NCBI GenBank assembly: GCA_015179025.1
Contig: WHUX01000005.1
Coordinates: forward strand, 620,001 to 684,000
DNA: 64,000 bases
Source of the DNA: Terfezia claveryi
Taxonomy: Eukaryota; Ascomycota; Pezizomycetes; Pezizales; Pezizaceae
Direction: 5' to 3'
Shown: positions 34,363-46,109 of the stretch, piece by piece
How the letters are laid out: every line of letters begins with the position of its first letter
Position numbering within the stretch: the stretch's first letter is position 1
Notes under the pieces: generated by a model
What the model was told of the DNA's origin: nothing
Database searches by the model: none
The model's input: only the letters and a program-made list of their open reading frames with translations
Translations under genes and position numbers: made by a program

Positions 34363-37300
34363 ATGGCAGCTCCACTGATGTTGCGCCGAGCGCTGCTCGT
34401 CCTTGACATGCAAAACGAGTTTCTGGGTCCCTCGGGCCGGTGCAAAGTTGCAAAACACAGTGCTGACCCAAAGGGTGACCCCCCTTTTGTCGAGAATGTT
34501 CTCAAGTTCGCTGCTGCGTTCCGGCAGACAGGAAATGGGGATGTCATTTGGGTGCGGAGCGAGTTCGATAAACCGCGAGATGCGAACGAGGAGAAAGTGC
34601 TCCTCTATGAGTATGAGGACGAGGGCGAAGGGGATGAAAGGGACAAGGATGAGGATGTTGACCAGGAAGATCAAATTGGGAAATTTGATGAATTCCTATC
34701 GTCTGCCACGAATCCCTACTGCGCGAAGGGTACCCCGGCGGCTGACTTCCACGAGTCTGTCATTGTAGCGACGAAGACACCTGGGGATCGAATTCTTAAA
34801 AAAACTTGGTACTCTGCTTTCAAAAACACGGGTTTAGTAGAGATCCTACGTGGGCGGTTTGCAACTGAATTGTTCATTTGTGGCCTCAAAACAAACGTTT
34901 CGGTATTTGCTACTGCTTCAGATGCGGTGGGACATGGGTTTCAGGTTACTGTCTTGAACGATTGTGTGGGGTACAGTGACCAGAAGCTCCATGATGTGGC
35001 ATTAAGCAAGATTTCTGGAGTTTTGGGCTGTGAGGTCATTAGAAGCGGAATTATGGTTAAATCTTGGGCCGCAAAACACAAGCCTGCAAGAAGCAAATCT
35101 GCGACCCAGGCACTTGCTACGAGCAAGGAAGATCTCACTAAGATGATTGAGAAGTTAACCCTCGGTGGTGGAAATAACGAAGGTGAATACGAGTCCGGTG
35201 AGCCAGCTGCAGCAGCTGGCCAACTGCAGCCGAAAGACGCTGTCCCTAGCAAACGCATCACGCAAAGGCAAAAAGATAAAGTTGGCCTTCAACATGGGGC
35301 TGAGAAGGATGTGATACGTCCATCAACACGTCCACCACTTCCACCTGGTCTCCAAAAGGCCCTTGAGCGTGCGCAAGCCCACATTGGTGCTACACAAACG
35401 CAAACATACGACAATGTTCCTCGTATAGAGGTGGAAAGACCATTGCGGAAAATGCGGAACGTGGCTACAGTATTGAAGGAAGGGGATGTCATGGGGGAAG
35501 GTGACACAAGATTGGTGAACAGCATTCTACCATCCGAGTTGGGAGATGTGGCGTTTGAGCAACTAAAGCGGGAGGTACGCTGGCGAACAATGTTGCATCG
35601 TGGTGGAGAGGTACCACGGCTTGTCGCTGTGGAGGGCGATGTGAGTGAAGACGGGAGGTTAGTGAAACAAGTGATAATTATATCCTGACAGTTTTCCTTC
35701 ACATAATATCCCTGCAGAGAACAGAATATTCAATAATTCTGATGTAATCTTGCATTTTGGCGAGATTTTTCCACTCCTTATCTTCAAACCTTTGCTAACC
35801 AAACCTCTCATCCTAGTTTTCCCATCTATCGACATCCAGCAGATGAGTCTCCCCCTCTCAGACCCTTTTCACCTACGGTCTCCCTCATCCGCGATCATGT
35901 TCACAAGGCTCTTAATCATCCTGTCAATCATGTCCTCATCCAATATTACCGTGGTGGCAATGACTACATATCTGAGCACTCGGACAAGACATTAGACATC
36001 GTGCGAGGTTCTTATATTGTCAATGTCAGTCTTGGGGCTCAGCGAACGATGATTCTCCGCACGAAGAAAGACTCCAAAGAATGGACGGAGAAGGACAAGG
36101 GAAAAGAAGTAGCAAGCTCCGAACGGGATCCCCGTCACGACGGAAAACAGCCAGGGCCACCACGTACAGCTCAACGGATACCTCTTCCGCATAACAGTAT
36201 GTTTGTCCTCGGTGAGGCGACCAACCGGAAGTGGCTGCATGCTATCAAGCAGGATAAGCGTTTGCCCACTCTGTTGTCTGCCGAGGAAACCTCCTACGGT
36301 GGAGAGCGTATTTCACTCACATTTAGACACATTGGAACGTTCCTCACCGACAATGAAACAAAGATCTGGGGCCAGGGTGCTACGGGAAAGACACGGGAAG
36401 AAGCGAAAGCAGTGTTTGAAAATAATCAGCAAGAGGTGGAGCGCATGATTTTTGCTTTCGGTACCGAGAATCATCAGGCAGAGGAATTCGACTGGGATAG
36501 TGTCTATGGAGCCGGGTATGATGTGCTGCATTTTAGAAATAGGCAACCGAAACTCTTCTATAGAAGCCAGAGGAGTGTCGGTACAACACGAGTACTCCTC
36601 GCCCTTTCGGAGAAGGGTGTCGACGTGGAGGTTGAAGAGAGTGAGAGAAGGGCAGAAAATCCAGATGATGATGAGCTTCTAGATGAGGATGATATCTCCC
36701 TCGCGGACTGTGATATCGACCGTACGACCATGAAGGGTTCTATTCCAATTTTGCTGTATCTTGAGTCATTCTACACCGGTGAAAAGGCACTGGGTGGCAT
36801 TGGGAAGCCACTCCTTCCTAAACCAGAAAGGCATGAACGTGGGGCATACGCAAAAGTTTTGGCTCTACTACTTGGAAGCGAAAGGCTGCGGGAAGCCGTT
36901 GAAATGTATCGAAAGTCGACATACACAAACCCACCCACATCAATATCCCCATCCTCATCAACACAGGTGACAAAGTCTGTTGATCTTTTATCCAGTCAGA
37001 CTGCTGCCAGTGCACCAGGTGAAAGTGCCTCGAGCTCACCTCCAGCAAACCCTACCAAGACACATCTCCAAAATACCCTCGACCACTTCGAAAGTCAGCT
37101 CTATCGTATTTCACTTGGACCTTCAGGGAAGGCGCTGGGCCTCACAAAGGGAGAGGAAGACGTTTGCTTTGGTGGGATTGGTACTAACAAGTGCTGGTCT
37201 GTTGCGGACTGTGCCATTTGGCCTGTACTTAGGAGGTTGGATAAATTACGTCCGGATGGTGGTTTTTGGGCGGAACTAGGAGGGAATGATAGATGGCCAC

Positions 37301-37977
37301 AGTTAGGAAACTATATCAAGAGGGGATGGGAGAGACCACGGGTGAGGAGAGTGTTTATGGGGACAGATAAGCAGTCGGATTTAAAGGAGGAAAAGAAGGA
37401 AGCAGGGAAGATGAAGGTAGCAGAAAGGAAGGTCGAAGAGAAAATAGGCGAAACAGAGTCTGGGATACCTATGATTAATGGAGAGGGAGAGGAGGCGAAG
37501 AGCGAGAAAGACCCACCACAGAAGACAAAGGAAGGTAAATCCACTGAAGAGCAGAAAGTGAAGGGCAGCCTCGAAGCGAAGGTAGCTGGGAAAAAGCAAT
37601 TGGAGGTGAGGCCGGCGAAGGAGAAGGTAGTGGACGAAATGCCCGTAGGGAGGGTGTTAACGGAGGAGAAGTCAAGGGTGTTAGAGGAGAAGTCAACTGC
37701 AACAGAGGAGAAGTTAACGGCGGCAGAGGAGAAGGCAACGGCAGCAGAGGAGAAGTCAACGACAGCAGAGGAGAAGTCAACGGCAGCAGAGGAGAAGTCA
37801 ACGGCAGCAGAGGAGAAGTCAACGGTAGCAGAGGAGAAGTCAATGATAGCGGAGAAGTCAGTGACGACGGAGAAGCTGACGGTAGCAGTCGATGGGCCAT
37901 CAAATGAGAACGAGAAATCGGAGGAAAAGAGGCCCACGGAGAAGGAGTTTGTGGTGAAGAAGGGAGAAGACGCCTGA
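34363..37977 (+). CDS. Three-domain fusion: isochorismatase-like, AlkB-like 2OG-Fe(II) oxygenase and GST-like
   Basis: Exons 34363-35657 and 35817-37977 (GTTAGT donor, TCCTAG acceptor, phase 2) give 1151 residues. Residues 1-245 form an isochorismatase-like hydrolase (LLVLDMQNEF, ILKKTWYSAF, LFICGLKTNVSVFATASDA), but the position of the catalytic cysteine is a serine (TNVSV). Residues about 380-620 are an AlkB-type dioxygenase with the iron ligands H486-x-D488 (SEHSDKT) and a likely H573 (KWLH), plus the cofactor-binding R-x5-R (RISLTFR, 596-602). Residues about 640-900 resemble a glutathione S-transferase fold, containing LFYRSQRSVGTTRVLLAL and SVADCAIWPVLRRLDKL. The C-terminus is a charged tail with seven-residue EEKSTAA repeats. 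AlkB-type enzymes remove alkyl lesions from nucleic acids by oxidation, so the fusion suggests alkylation damage repair or response; its substrate is unknown. Confidence 0.85.
37671..37890 (+). repeat. 21-bp minisatellite coding EEKSTAA repeats
   Basis: About ten copies of a 21-bp unit (GCAGAGGAGAAGTCAACGGC-like) encode imperfect EEKSTAA heptads in the tail of the fusion protein. Copies are most alike in the middle and diverge outward. Confidence 0.9.
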
Positions 37978-38242
37978 GATAAAGACTCCGGGTAACCTAT
38001 CGTTAGCACACAAACATCCTACTACCCATATTCGCCACTATAATTTTAATCAAATTCTCCCTGGTTAATTTCCTCAGTCCACTTGCTTGTGGGAATCGCA
38101 CATCGATAGGGTTTTTATTTTTTAATCATTATTTTTAATCTACGGTTTTTTCTTACATCTCCCCCGTGTACGGTCCGCTTCATAGACAATTCATTGACCA
38201 AGGACGGAAACGGAATTTGAATGTGACGCTATAGTCTCGTGC

Positions 38243-38272
38243 TCTCTACGAGGGTTTGTGCCAACCAGACTA
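38243..38272 (+). mobile_element. Micro-insertion of 30 bp with 9-bp duplication GTCTCGTGC
   Basis: A 30-bp segment ending in GTGCCAACCAGACTA (38258-38272) lies between exact copies of GTCTCGTGC (38234-38242 and 38273-38281). Its extra 15 bp upstream of the shared motif make it the longest of the clean examples. Confidence 0.7.
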
Positions 38273-40802
38273 GTCTCGTGCTGACGCTAGGGCTTATTTA
38301 AGTACTGCGTATCCTTGGCGCTTGCTGGTAAGATCCTTATAAATATAATCCGCCATGCGAAAAACCAGCAATGAAACAACATCTCGCTCTCAACACAAAA
38401 CTCCATCTCCAGCCTTTCTTCGCAGACGATACTTCTCGAATCTCGGTCTGTCGCATCGTGCTCCAAATATGGCACCTCTCATGTTTGCAAGCACCGATTG
38501 GCGGGGAAATGCCGCCAGAGTAGTTTGTCCGTGGATTTGTAGGATCACGACAGACAGGGATGAGTACGGCCATCTAGACCAAGCGTATCAATATTAATAA
38601 CCGTGATTTTTGTTATCCGTATACCAGTCAGTCCAAATAACAAATCTTTAGGAAGTATACCCTCACATCCGGATTCACTACTGAAACCAAGAACGTTTGC
38701 ACTAAGTAAAAGCCCATTTTGCAGCGAGTTGATCTTTGAAACTCCATTGGTACATACGTATCATTCATGAATCCAGAGACTTTCTTTCTCTAGCAGCAAG
38801 ATAAGCGGCCTAAAAAAGCTCCAATAGTATGGGCCCATCCTCCTATGAACACCTAAAATGACACATCTGCCACTGCGACCACGAATTCCATTTCAAAATG
38901 CAGCTTCCCGGCCGGTGTGGACCTGTGGTTCGTCACTGACTTGCATCATTAGCCGAGAAACATTCTAGAAGCACTGTACTGTATCCGTACCTGCATAGCT
39001 AACCATATTGTCTCCGATGCAGTGGTGACACGGACGATGCCAGGAATTTGGAAAGAGTCTGTAACAGAGCTTCCAAGGACGACATTTGGATTGGCTTTAC
39101 CAAAGAAGCGGATATTGCAAAAATGAGAACGATGCCGGACATCGCATATCTTTGAACTCCATCTGTGATTTGTTTCTATCGGATAATTGGTGGGCTCCGT
39201 CTGTACGTCATTTTTACGCTGTATATACTTCTAGTTCCAGAGATTAATACGCGGATATGATCCCCTGCGGATACAGGCCCCTACCTACACTTCTTCTCTT
39301 CAGCCGGTTGCATCCAGTGCGCCCCGTCATCAAAATCCGGTGTCTAGGCAAACCTGTTGCTGTCGTAGACATACTCAATACGCTTAAGTACAAACGGAAG
39401 CCAAGCGGTTTTGCGGCTAATAGGAAGTACAGCAGGATAACCAGGATCCGTTACCCTCAACCGAGAAAAACCCATCTTCAGCTCCAACCCCATAACATCA
39501 ACCGTCACCGGCCTCCGTCACCCCTCTCCTATACTGCGGTGCCTCCTAAGCGCCTACGAAATACTCATCTTATGAGTTGGCTCAATGCATCCATGCTTTG
39601 TTCGATCGATCCGAGGCCAGCCAATTAGGTGAGACAGCCACTCAACCCACCCGCAAGCATCAACCGATGGACAGCAAGTAGACTCTAGTAAAGCTGGATT
39701 TTCAGTCATCCTTGACGGGGAAAGGCTTACAGCAACACTATGCCACTATGCAACTCTCCCTTTTAGACAATAGCAATGTTGTAGTTGCAGCAGGCAGCAC
39801 TGCAATGCTCTGATTGTTGATAGTTACTTCTTTGAACCTTTTGAGGTAAATAATTACTCGTATTTAGAATCTAGCCTTTAATGAGCGGCGCATCAACAGC
39901 CTACCTCCTTCCCCTCTAGCGGGTGTATGGCTCCACAGAGAATGGAGTTCAAATACTGGACCCTCACTAACCAATTGATACTGACCTATGGGATCCCCAA
40001 ATTCCTTTTTTTTTTTTTTTTTTTTTGGGGGGGTGTCATGACCTGGAGTATGTATGATGAGTTTTGCTCGACGAGGACGACCTGGAGTATTCACTTCTAG
40101 AGCCTTTTAGGATGATCCAGACCAGTGATCAGGGGTTGAGGGAACTGTTGAAGGAGGATGATGTGAGGATTCAACAGGAGAGAGGGGATTGCGAATTGGA
40201 TGGTGGGTGCGTATGAAGGGAAATGGAATTGATAATGGGAATAGTTGGAATGGGAATACCGCTGTATAATGTAAGCTGGGCATATGTCGCATGTGTTGTG
40301 TTGGGTACTGTGCTTGCTTTATCGAAAAGGTTATTGTTTTTTGCATTACCGTGCCTTTGGCATGGACATGGGAACGGTGTAATTATTCACGGCACCGCTC
40401 TTGCTACTGATTGTACTGAATTAGCCGACCTTGCACCCAATAGATACTGATATATATTATATTACACCCTAGCACAAACTCGCAATCCCTCATAACATCT
40501 CTACCTCTTTCTTAGATCCCGCAGTGCCAGACTAGGTTCCAACTACCCATTTTTTTCTTTCCATCTCGAGTAACAAAGTCTATAAAGCTTGTCCCCCCTC
40601 GAACCTCCCACACACCCGCATTCACATAAATTCTAGAGACGTAACGTGAAAGACAGCTCCAGATGTTGTGGGACGTATATTTTAACCTTTATTACATTAC
40701 ATTGGAGTAGTAATCCCGATTAGGGAATCCGCCGGGGTTGTGTTACAACTTCCCAAGTTGGTAATGGAAAGATCGTAAATGATGATAATGAGAAGAGAAA
40801 TT

Positions 40803-40819
40803 GGGGGGGGGGGGGGGGG
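40803..40819 (+). repeat. G17 homopolymer
   Basis: A run of 17 guanines in AT-rich intergenic DNA. It may form a quadruplex, and its length may be unreliable in the assembly. Confidence 0.9.
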
Positions 40820-41842
40820 AATTGTTACAAAACAGTTTTAAAAAGGAAAGATTCGTCCATAAATTCAATTTTATCTCACCTCGTCTCCCCCCCACTTACG
40901 CTTCAGCTTTGCTGCGGCCCTCCATATCTATAGATATCGACGACTGTGCTTTGAAGAGGCCTATTGCATTTTAATATTCTCTTCATTTACGTGACATCGA
41001 TCTTCCTCATCGTGTCGCCAGCCCAGGAAGGTCGAGAGGCGCTGATTGGCAAAAGATTCTGTGCCGCGGCCGCTTGAGCCAGCGCTTCGCTTGTGAATGC
41101 CATTGCAAAAGCATACAATCCTTCCTCCGCCTCATGGTGATATCACAGTGTTACATCTCTAGGTCAGTAGTCCTCAGCACAGTCACCATATCGTCCTTAG
41201 CACCACGGCTCCAGCAACTGGAACTGAAACAACGTATAGCACCGTTTCTCATCACCATATCAAGCCCCCCATCATCAAGCCCACGCCCCTGATCCCCAAT
41301 GTCCACTACAATTCTTTATTACCCTGAATCCTCCGATATGGTAGTCACTTTCCTCTCAGGTCACCACTGTTTGCTTTTCGTTCTAGGTCCCGTGCCTTTG
41401 CATCATTCCTTTCTATGGGGTTCTATCATAACTTTCTATACATCATGTAGTTAGAGCAATCATTGTCAAATGAACGTGAGAGGCAAGCGTAGCAAGCGGC
41501 AACTCCTGAAGTTTTTTGGCAAATCTTTTTCCTAATTCAGCTTTTCTCTTTTCTAAACAATAAACTATCTCGTATTTATTTACTAGTACCTCAACTGAAA
41601 CAGATCGCATGCAAACTTAACCTGTCCTGCCAGCTACCAACCTGTTGACAGTTTCAGTCTTCTGACCTCCTGTCCCGTGTTCGGTTGGCTCCCGCAGTAT
41701 ATGTACCTCAGAAAGAAATCTTCGTCCAGACAACAGCAAAGCGGGTGGATCCTCTACTGTAGCCTTCAAAATGGGTACTAATCAGTATTAGGCCTGCCGG
41801 TTACCGTATCCTCAATCCGTTCCTCCACGTCATATGCAGATT

Positions 41843-42777
41843 TGTTCTGGGCCGCTCGCGGGCATCGGCCGCCCGCGGGCGGCATTCCCTCTGCGGGCAA
41901 TTGCTATAATTCCTCAATTTGGTAAATGTGAATCGAAGAAAACATTCCGCCGAGATGACGGACATTGAACAAGGGGAAATCCGGACAATTTACCTCAAGC
42001 CCTTCAAATGATGAAGTACATGCTTGTGTAGTTAACAAGTCATCACCTTCATCTCTGATGATGAATGGGATGGAGACGAGGATACTGAGTTTATTGCTAG
42101 TGTAGAAATCTGTAACATTTCCTATGCAATGGGTATTTGAAAATTAGTTTCTTATCTACCGGTACGGGGTCCTTATCCATGGGGGTTCTAATATAGACGG
42201 TGCCTTATGGTTTAGGCTATTTGTACTGAAATATTATCGATGCGCTATGTGGAATTCAGTGAAGTTCGGAATAATCATCATTATAATAATATTTGTCTAC
42301 AACTTGTTGCACGATATATCCTATAAGAAAAATCCCAGCTATTTCTTACTTCTAGGATCCAGGTAAGGTGCAAAACAGTACTTTCTTAATCGCAGGTACT
42401 TATTTATACGCAGATTGCTAAGTATAACTGGTGTTTTCGTTTCTGGTGTTTGCAAAAACTTCTACTCTAATTGTTATTGCCGATACTTTAAGTGATGATT
42501 ATTGACATACGAAAGTGTTATACTCTGGCTGAACAAGATTGGAATATTAGATGGAGGTCTAATCAATTGGGAAATACATGAATCTATTGCAGTCGCTGAG
42601 ATAGCTCCAGCTAGGTATACCGTTTTCAATTCTTTTTTTTGGGGGTAAATCAGTACTCGTAAACCTTTATCAATACAAGTGCATTATACCCCAAATTGAG
42701 TAATATTTAAATTGCCCGTGAGCGGCACAGTGGGTATGCCGCCCGCGGCGGCCGATGCCCGCGAGCGGCCCAGAACA
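41843..42777. mobile_element. Non-coding terminal-inverted-repeat element (MITE-like), 935 bp
   Basis: The left end TGTTCTGGGCCGCTCGCGGG is matched inverted at the right end. The arms pair over about 45 bp almost perfectly, then more loosely to about 85 bp (41843-41925 with 42690-42777). The arm tips are extremely GC-rich (CGGCCGCCCGCGGGCGGC type) in AT-rich surroundings. The interior has no open frame of note, so it cannot move itself. I see no clear target duplication beyond GAT on both sides. Confidence 0.75.
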
Positions 42778-43031
42778 GATATTGTCACTTGAGTCCCGTT
42801 TGCTAGAATGTAAACTCTCATGTACGGGCGTAAATTCTGGGAATGGGGATTGATTGCTGCTAACTCAGCAAATCGAATGGTGAGGATCCTCTGATCCTGT
42901 GTCGCACATGCTTTCGTGAGTGATCATTAATTCCGGGCGAGAAATCTGTATATATTCACTTTGTGATAGTTAATTTCTGTCTTGTAGCTGGTTGGCACAA
43001 GGCCAACCGGGTAACCCATGCTGCTCTTTGG

Positions 43032-43041
43032 AACCAGACTA
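43032..43041 (+). mobile_element. Micro-insertion of 10 bp with 9-bp duplication GCTCTTTGG
   Basis: AACCAGACTA lies between exact copies of GCTCTTTGG (43023-43031 and 43042-43050). It is identical to the insertion at 28908 on the other strand. Confidence 0.7.
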
Positions 43042-43895
43042 GCTCTTTGGCATACGTAACTGATACATACATAGTCTAGTCTGATTGGACGAACTGCCGA
43101 CGAAAAATGAGGGATCTGCCCAATGACTTACTGTATCAGCGTCCTCGATCCAACACTCATGTCAATACATCGAATCTGCCTGAAGGAACGCATGTGTACA
43201 CGAAGAAAGCTGTTTTCTGCATCTCGCCTTATAACCCTCTGCAAACCAGGGCCATCTCGAATACATTCTTCGGGAAAATAAAGCATATTGTTTGGTGGTC
43301 AGGTCGAGACTACTTGTTTGGTGTTGCAGGCTTGTTGTAAACGCTAGGTAGATACTTAGAGAAACCTTACATCAGCTATGCTCACACATCCATTATTCTT
43401 TCATAACCTCAATCTCAGAAAGCTCTTGACGGTGCCCAGTTACTGCTTGGCGGCCAGAGGCGTTCACTCTCTATATACCGGTATCATATGGACCAAGGTA
43501 GTATTTGAAGTGAACTGAGCGTCTGTGTGTCTGCGGTTCCGATGTTAATTATATCCAGGATGTTGCACAAGGAATGCACATGTAGGAGTGCGGCTGCATC
43601 CCACATGCACCACTGCGGCCCGCCTTGGAGTTTGATCACTTCTTGATATATCTTGGCGAGCCTCAATCAGCGATGGCACACCCAGGCAGTGCCAACCCGA
43701 GGCTTGCAGGAAGGGGCTCAGGCAGAACACGCTAATAATTTTACTATCCTATAAAGGAAAAGCAGCAGCGTAGATATCTAGCTACTTTAAGATGCAGGAA
43801 AGGGGCTCGTCATGACGAGATGTCACCATATTTCATATCACTGCAAGTACCATATCACTGCAAATTAATATCACCACCGATACCTCTATTCCTAT

Positions 43896-44426
43896 CTATA
43901 ATTCCCATGGCCTATGTCTATTTACAATATCTTCAGCACGAACACTTGTCAGACTGGCCAACGTAACCTGTACATGATTAGCCCATTCTTCCATTCGCTG
44001 ACTTTGTACTGTATTGTCGTCTAGGTTAAGCTGATCCATCAACTCATATGCAGTATAGAGTTGCTGTTGTACCTGCTTAAAGCTTTCCCGTACCCGACCA
44101 ATAGTATTAGCCCTCTCAGCGTTCCGCCCACTATCCTCATCAGTTTCCACCCACACAGCACCCATAGTCTCATACACTTCCATACCACACTCCTCAAACA
44201 TCATCAAGTACGCCTTCCACTGCACTGTAGTCAACACTTTGATTTCAGTATCAAGATGGAAGATGTGACGGCATGGAAGTAAGTATTGTCTATGGAATTT
44301 GCAGTGACACTGTAAATTCTCATCAAACCTAGACAACTCCTTCCCCTTTGCTATGCGTGCTCGTAGGTCTGCTGACCCCAATCCTCGCTTCAGATTCCTA
44401 ACATCTTTTCTATACACCGAATTCAT
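43896..44426 (-). pseudogene. MULE transposase C-terminal fragment with SWIM zinc finger
   Basis: 176 open residues contain LQCHCKFHRQYLLPCRHIF, a SWIM-type C-x-C...C-x-H finger as in Mutator-like transposases, followed by a helical region. The frame starts immediately after the deletion that removed the catalytic core, so it is a remnant, though the open frame is intact. Confidence 0.75.
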
Positions 44427-44440
44427 TAGCTATCAAGATA

Positions 44441-44840
44441 TCATACCTCACCTGAATAGAGTCTTACGAACGTTTTTAAAGACGAGCCACCAAGCTCTTT
44501 CAGCCGTTCAGAGCCTTCATGTTTACCTGCACCACGGACAGCATGGTAAATCTGAGAAGCAGAGTAATTTTTGGCTACTTCAGACTTGATACACCCCACT
44601 AATATGCTTGGTTTTTTTATCCGGAAGCTCTCCTCAATATCATGGGTATGGGTATATTCATCAAGGCGCTCAACCGTAACTGCTGTACCGTCAACTGGAC
44701 GAGAAACCTTAATTCGGACATTGCAAAGGTCGGCATTTCGCATACTGCTCTGCCAGCGTTTAATAACCTTGCCATCGGTATCCGCAACCCGAGCTATGCT
44801 TGACTTCCTGCTTTTTCGAAGTCTGCACTCATATTTCTGA
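44441..44840 (-). pseudogene. MULE transposase N-terminal fragment
   Basis: A frame open from about 44840 to 44441 contains YECRLRKS, then NVRIKVSRPVDGTAVTVERL, THTHDIEESFRIKKPSI and YSASQIYHAVRGAG. This matches my memory of the DNA-binding N-terminal part of fungal Mutator-like transposases. It ends at LKELGGSSLKT, where the catalytic domain should begin, and further upstream a stop interrupts the frame. Confidence 0.7.
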
Positions 44841-45387
44841 ACACGTACTGTACCATAAGCTTACAGCAGTTCTTGCTGAAGCTTGGAATAAACCGAATCC
44901 ACATATGGCCATATTTCGTTGAATATTTGGGGGGGATATGGTAACTGGTTTGCTGAGCTCGAACAATATAGTGCGGTAGTGCAGAGCATCAGCAGAGATT
45001 GGCATCATGGCTTCGGTAGACATTTTGATTTGATTGTATTCATGGTGAAATTGTATTTGTGGTGATCAGTATGGTGACACCTCGTCATGACGAGCTTTCC
45101 TGCATCTTAAAGTAGCTAGATATCTACGCTGCTGCTTTTCCTTTATAGGATAGTAAAATTATTAGCGTGTTCTGCCTGAGCCCCTTCCGGCTTGCACCTG
45201 TAGCCCCTCGACTCTCAGGGTCTAGTCTGGTTGCACTACCTCGCGAGGGGTAGTGCAAGCAGAGTCTGGTCCAGAATTTTATTTCCCTAGCGTAGTAGGC
45301 TTGCCTAAATCCTCGGGTAATCACCTGACTTTGATTAACATTCGTCCACCACATACTAACCTATCACAAATCAAACATATTGAGTCC

Positions 45388-45402
45388 TAGTCTGGTTGGC
45401 AC
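45388..45402 (-). repeat. Exact reverse copy of GTGCCAACCAGACTA
   Basis: TAGTCTGGTTGGCAC is exact. The adjoining 9-mers (ATTGAGTCC and AACAACTGA) do not match, so no target duplication can be claimed. Confidence 0.65.
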
Positions 45403-45731
45403 AACAACTGAGCTCTGTGAATCGGCTAAAGGGCTGAACCATAACGGGCCATAGATTAAGTTGGTTTATGGGAACTCTGATGTTATTCAGCAATGTTGAA
45501 CAAAGGTAATATGGCTAGCAATGTCACCATATTCAACTTGACTATGTTTTATAAATGGTGAAGTGCATAAACTGCACTTCGTTGTGTCTTTGTTGACCGA
45601 TAGACTAGTTCCATTGTTAATCCTTTGTCTGCACTCAACACCACCATGATATCAATATTTGGTTTTTCAGTTGGGACATTGAACAACTCTAGATAGGAGC
45701 CAATATGCAGTGGTAAATACAGCTCTGACTC

Positions 45732-45742
45732 CAACCAGACTA
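45732..45742 (+). mobile_element. Micro-insertion of 11 bp with 9-bp duplication CTCTGACTC
   Basis: CAACCAGACTA lies between exact copies of CTCTGACTC (45723-45731 and 45743-45751). Because the following bases are also CAAC, the boundary may shift by up to two bases. Confidence 0.65.
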
Positions 45743-46080
45743 CTCTGACTCCAACTTTTCTACACACAAACACAAACCAAGACCCAATGGCTTTCAACCC
45801 AATCGTCACACTGAGAACCCACCGGACCCTTGTTACACGTATAATCTCTTCCCTGCAGCACTGAGTGTTCGGAATAGGATCAATTATTCAAACCTATTTT
45901 GAAACAAATGAATAGCCGCATTCGTGTCGAAAACAAAATTATTCACGAGGCCTCTTCCACAGGGCATGCTAATACGGGATTTATCCCTCTGTACCGTTTT
46001 GAAGGAGCAACTGTATACCAGTTTCCCAGAGACGCTGTCACTGTGAACTCTTGGGATAGTAAGTCTGCTCCCTTTCAAAC

Positions 46081-46109
46081 TAGTCTGGGTGGACTGGCAA
46101 GCCAGACTA
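46081..46109. mobile_element. 29-bp palindromic micro-insertion with imperfect 9-bp duplication
   Basis: The segment begins TAGTCTGG and ends CCAGACTA, so both ends match the shared motif in inverted orientation. The flanks are CTTTCAAAC (46072-46080) and CTTTCGTCC (46110-46118), 7 of 9 alike. Confidence 0.55.

Larger units (their letters stand above)
37978..43708. other. Gene-poor region with mobile elements
   Basis: 5.7 kb without a supported gene. It holds micro-insertions at 38243 and 43032, a T20 run near 40007, a run of 17 G (40803-40819) and a 935-bp inverted-repeat element (41843-42777). Short open frames here (for example 39257-39628 and 43107-43340) have no recognisable motif. Confidence 0.6.
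43709..45188. mobile_element. Mutator-like DNA element (MULE) with 120-bp terminal inverted repeats
   Basis: The ends GGAAGGGGCTCAGGCAGAAC and its inverse are nearly identical for about 120 bp (43709-43830 with 45070-45188). They include an internal palindrome CTCGTCATGACGAG. The 8-bp target duplication GGCTTGCA flanks it exactly (43701-43708 and 45189-45196). Inside, on the minus strand, are an N-terminal transposase fragment (44441-44840) and a SWIM-finger C-terminal fragment (43896-44426). The catalytic DDE core between them is missing, so the copy is an internally deleted, non-autonomous derivative. Its nearly identical ends point to recent movement by a complete relative elsewhere in the genome. 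Confidence 0.85.

Noticed and set aside
39257..39628. 123-residue open frame on the plus strand
   Set aside because: Basic, Pro/Arg-rich with no recognisable motif, no splice partner and no neighbour context.
40526..40536. GTGCCAGACTA as a further micro-insertion
   Set aside because: Lacks the central AACC of the motif and the flanking 9-mers do not match.
43107..43340. 77-residue open frame just before the MULE
   Set aside because: No family features; lies in repeat-rich DNA and could be chance.
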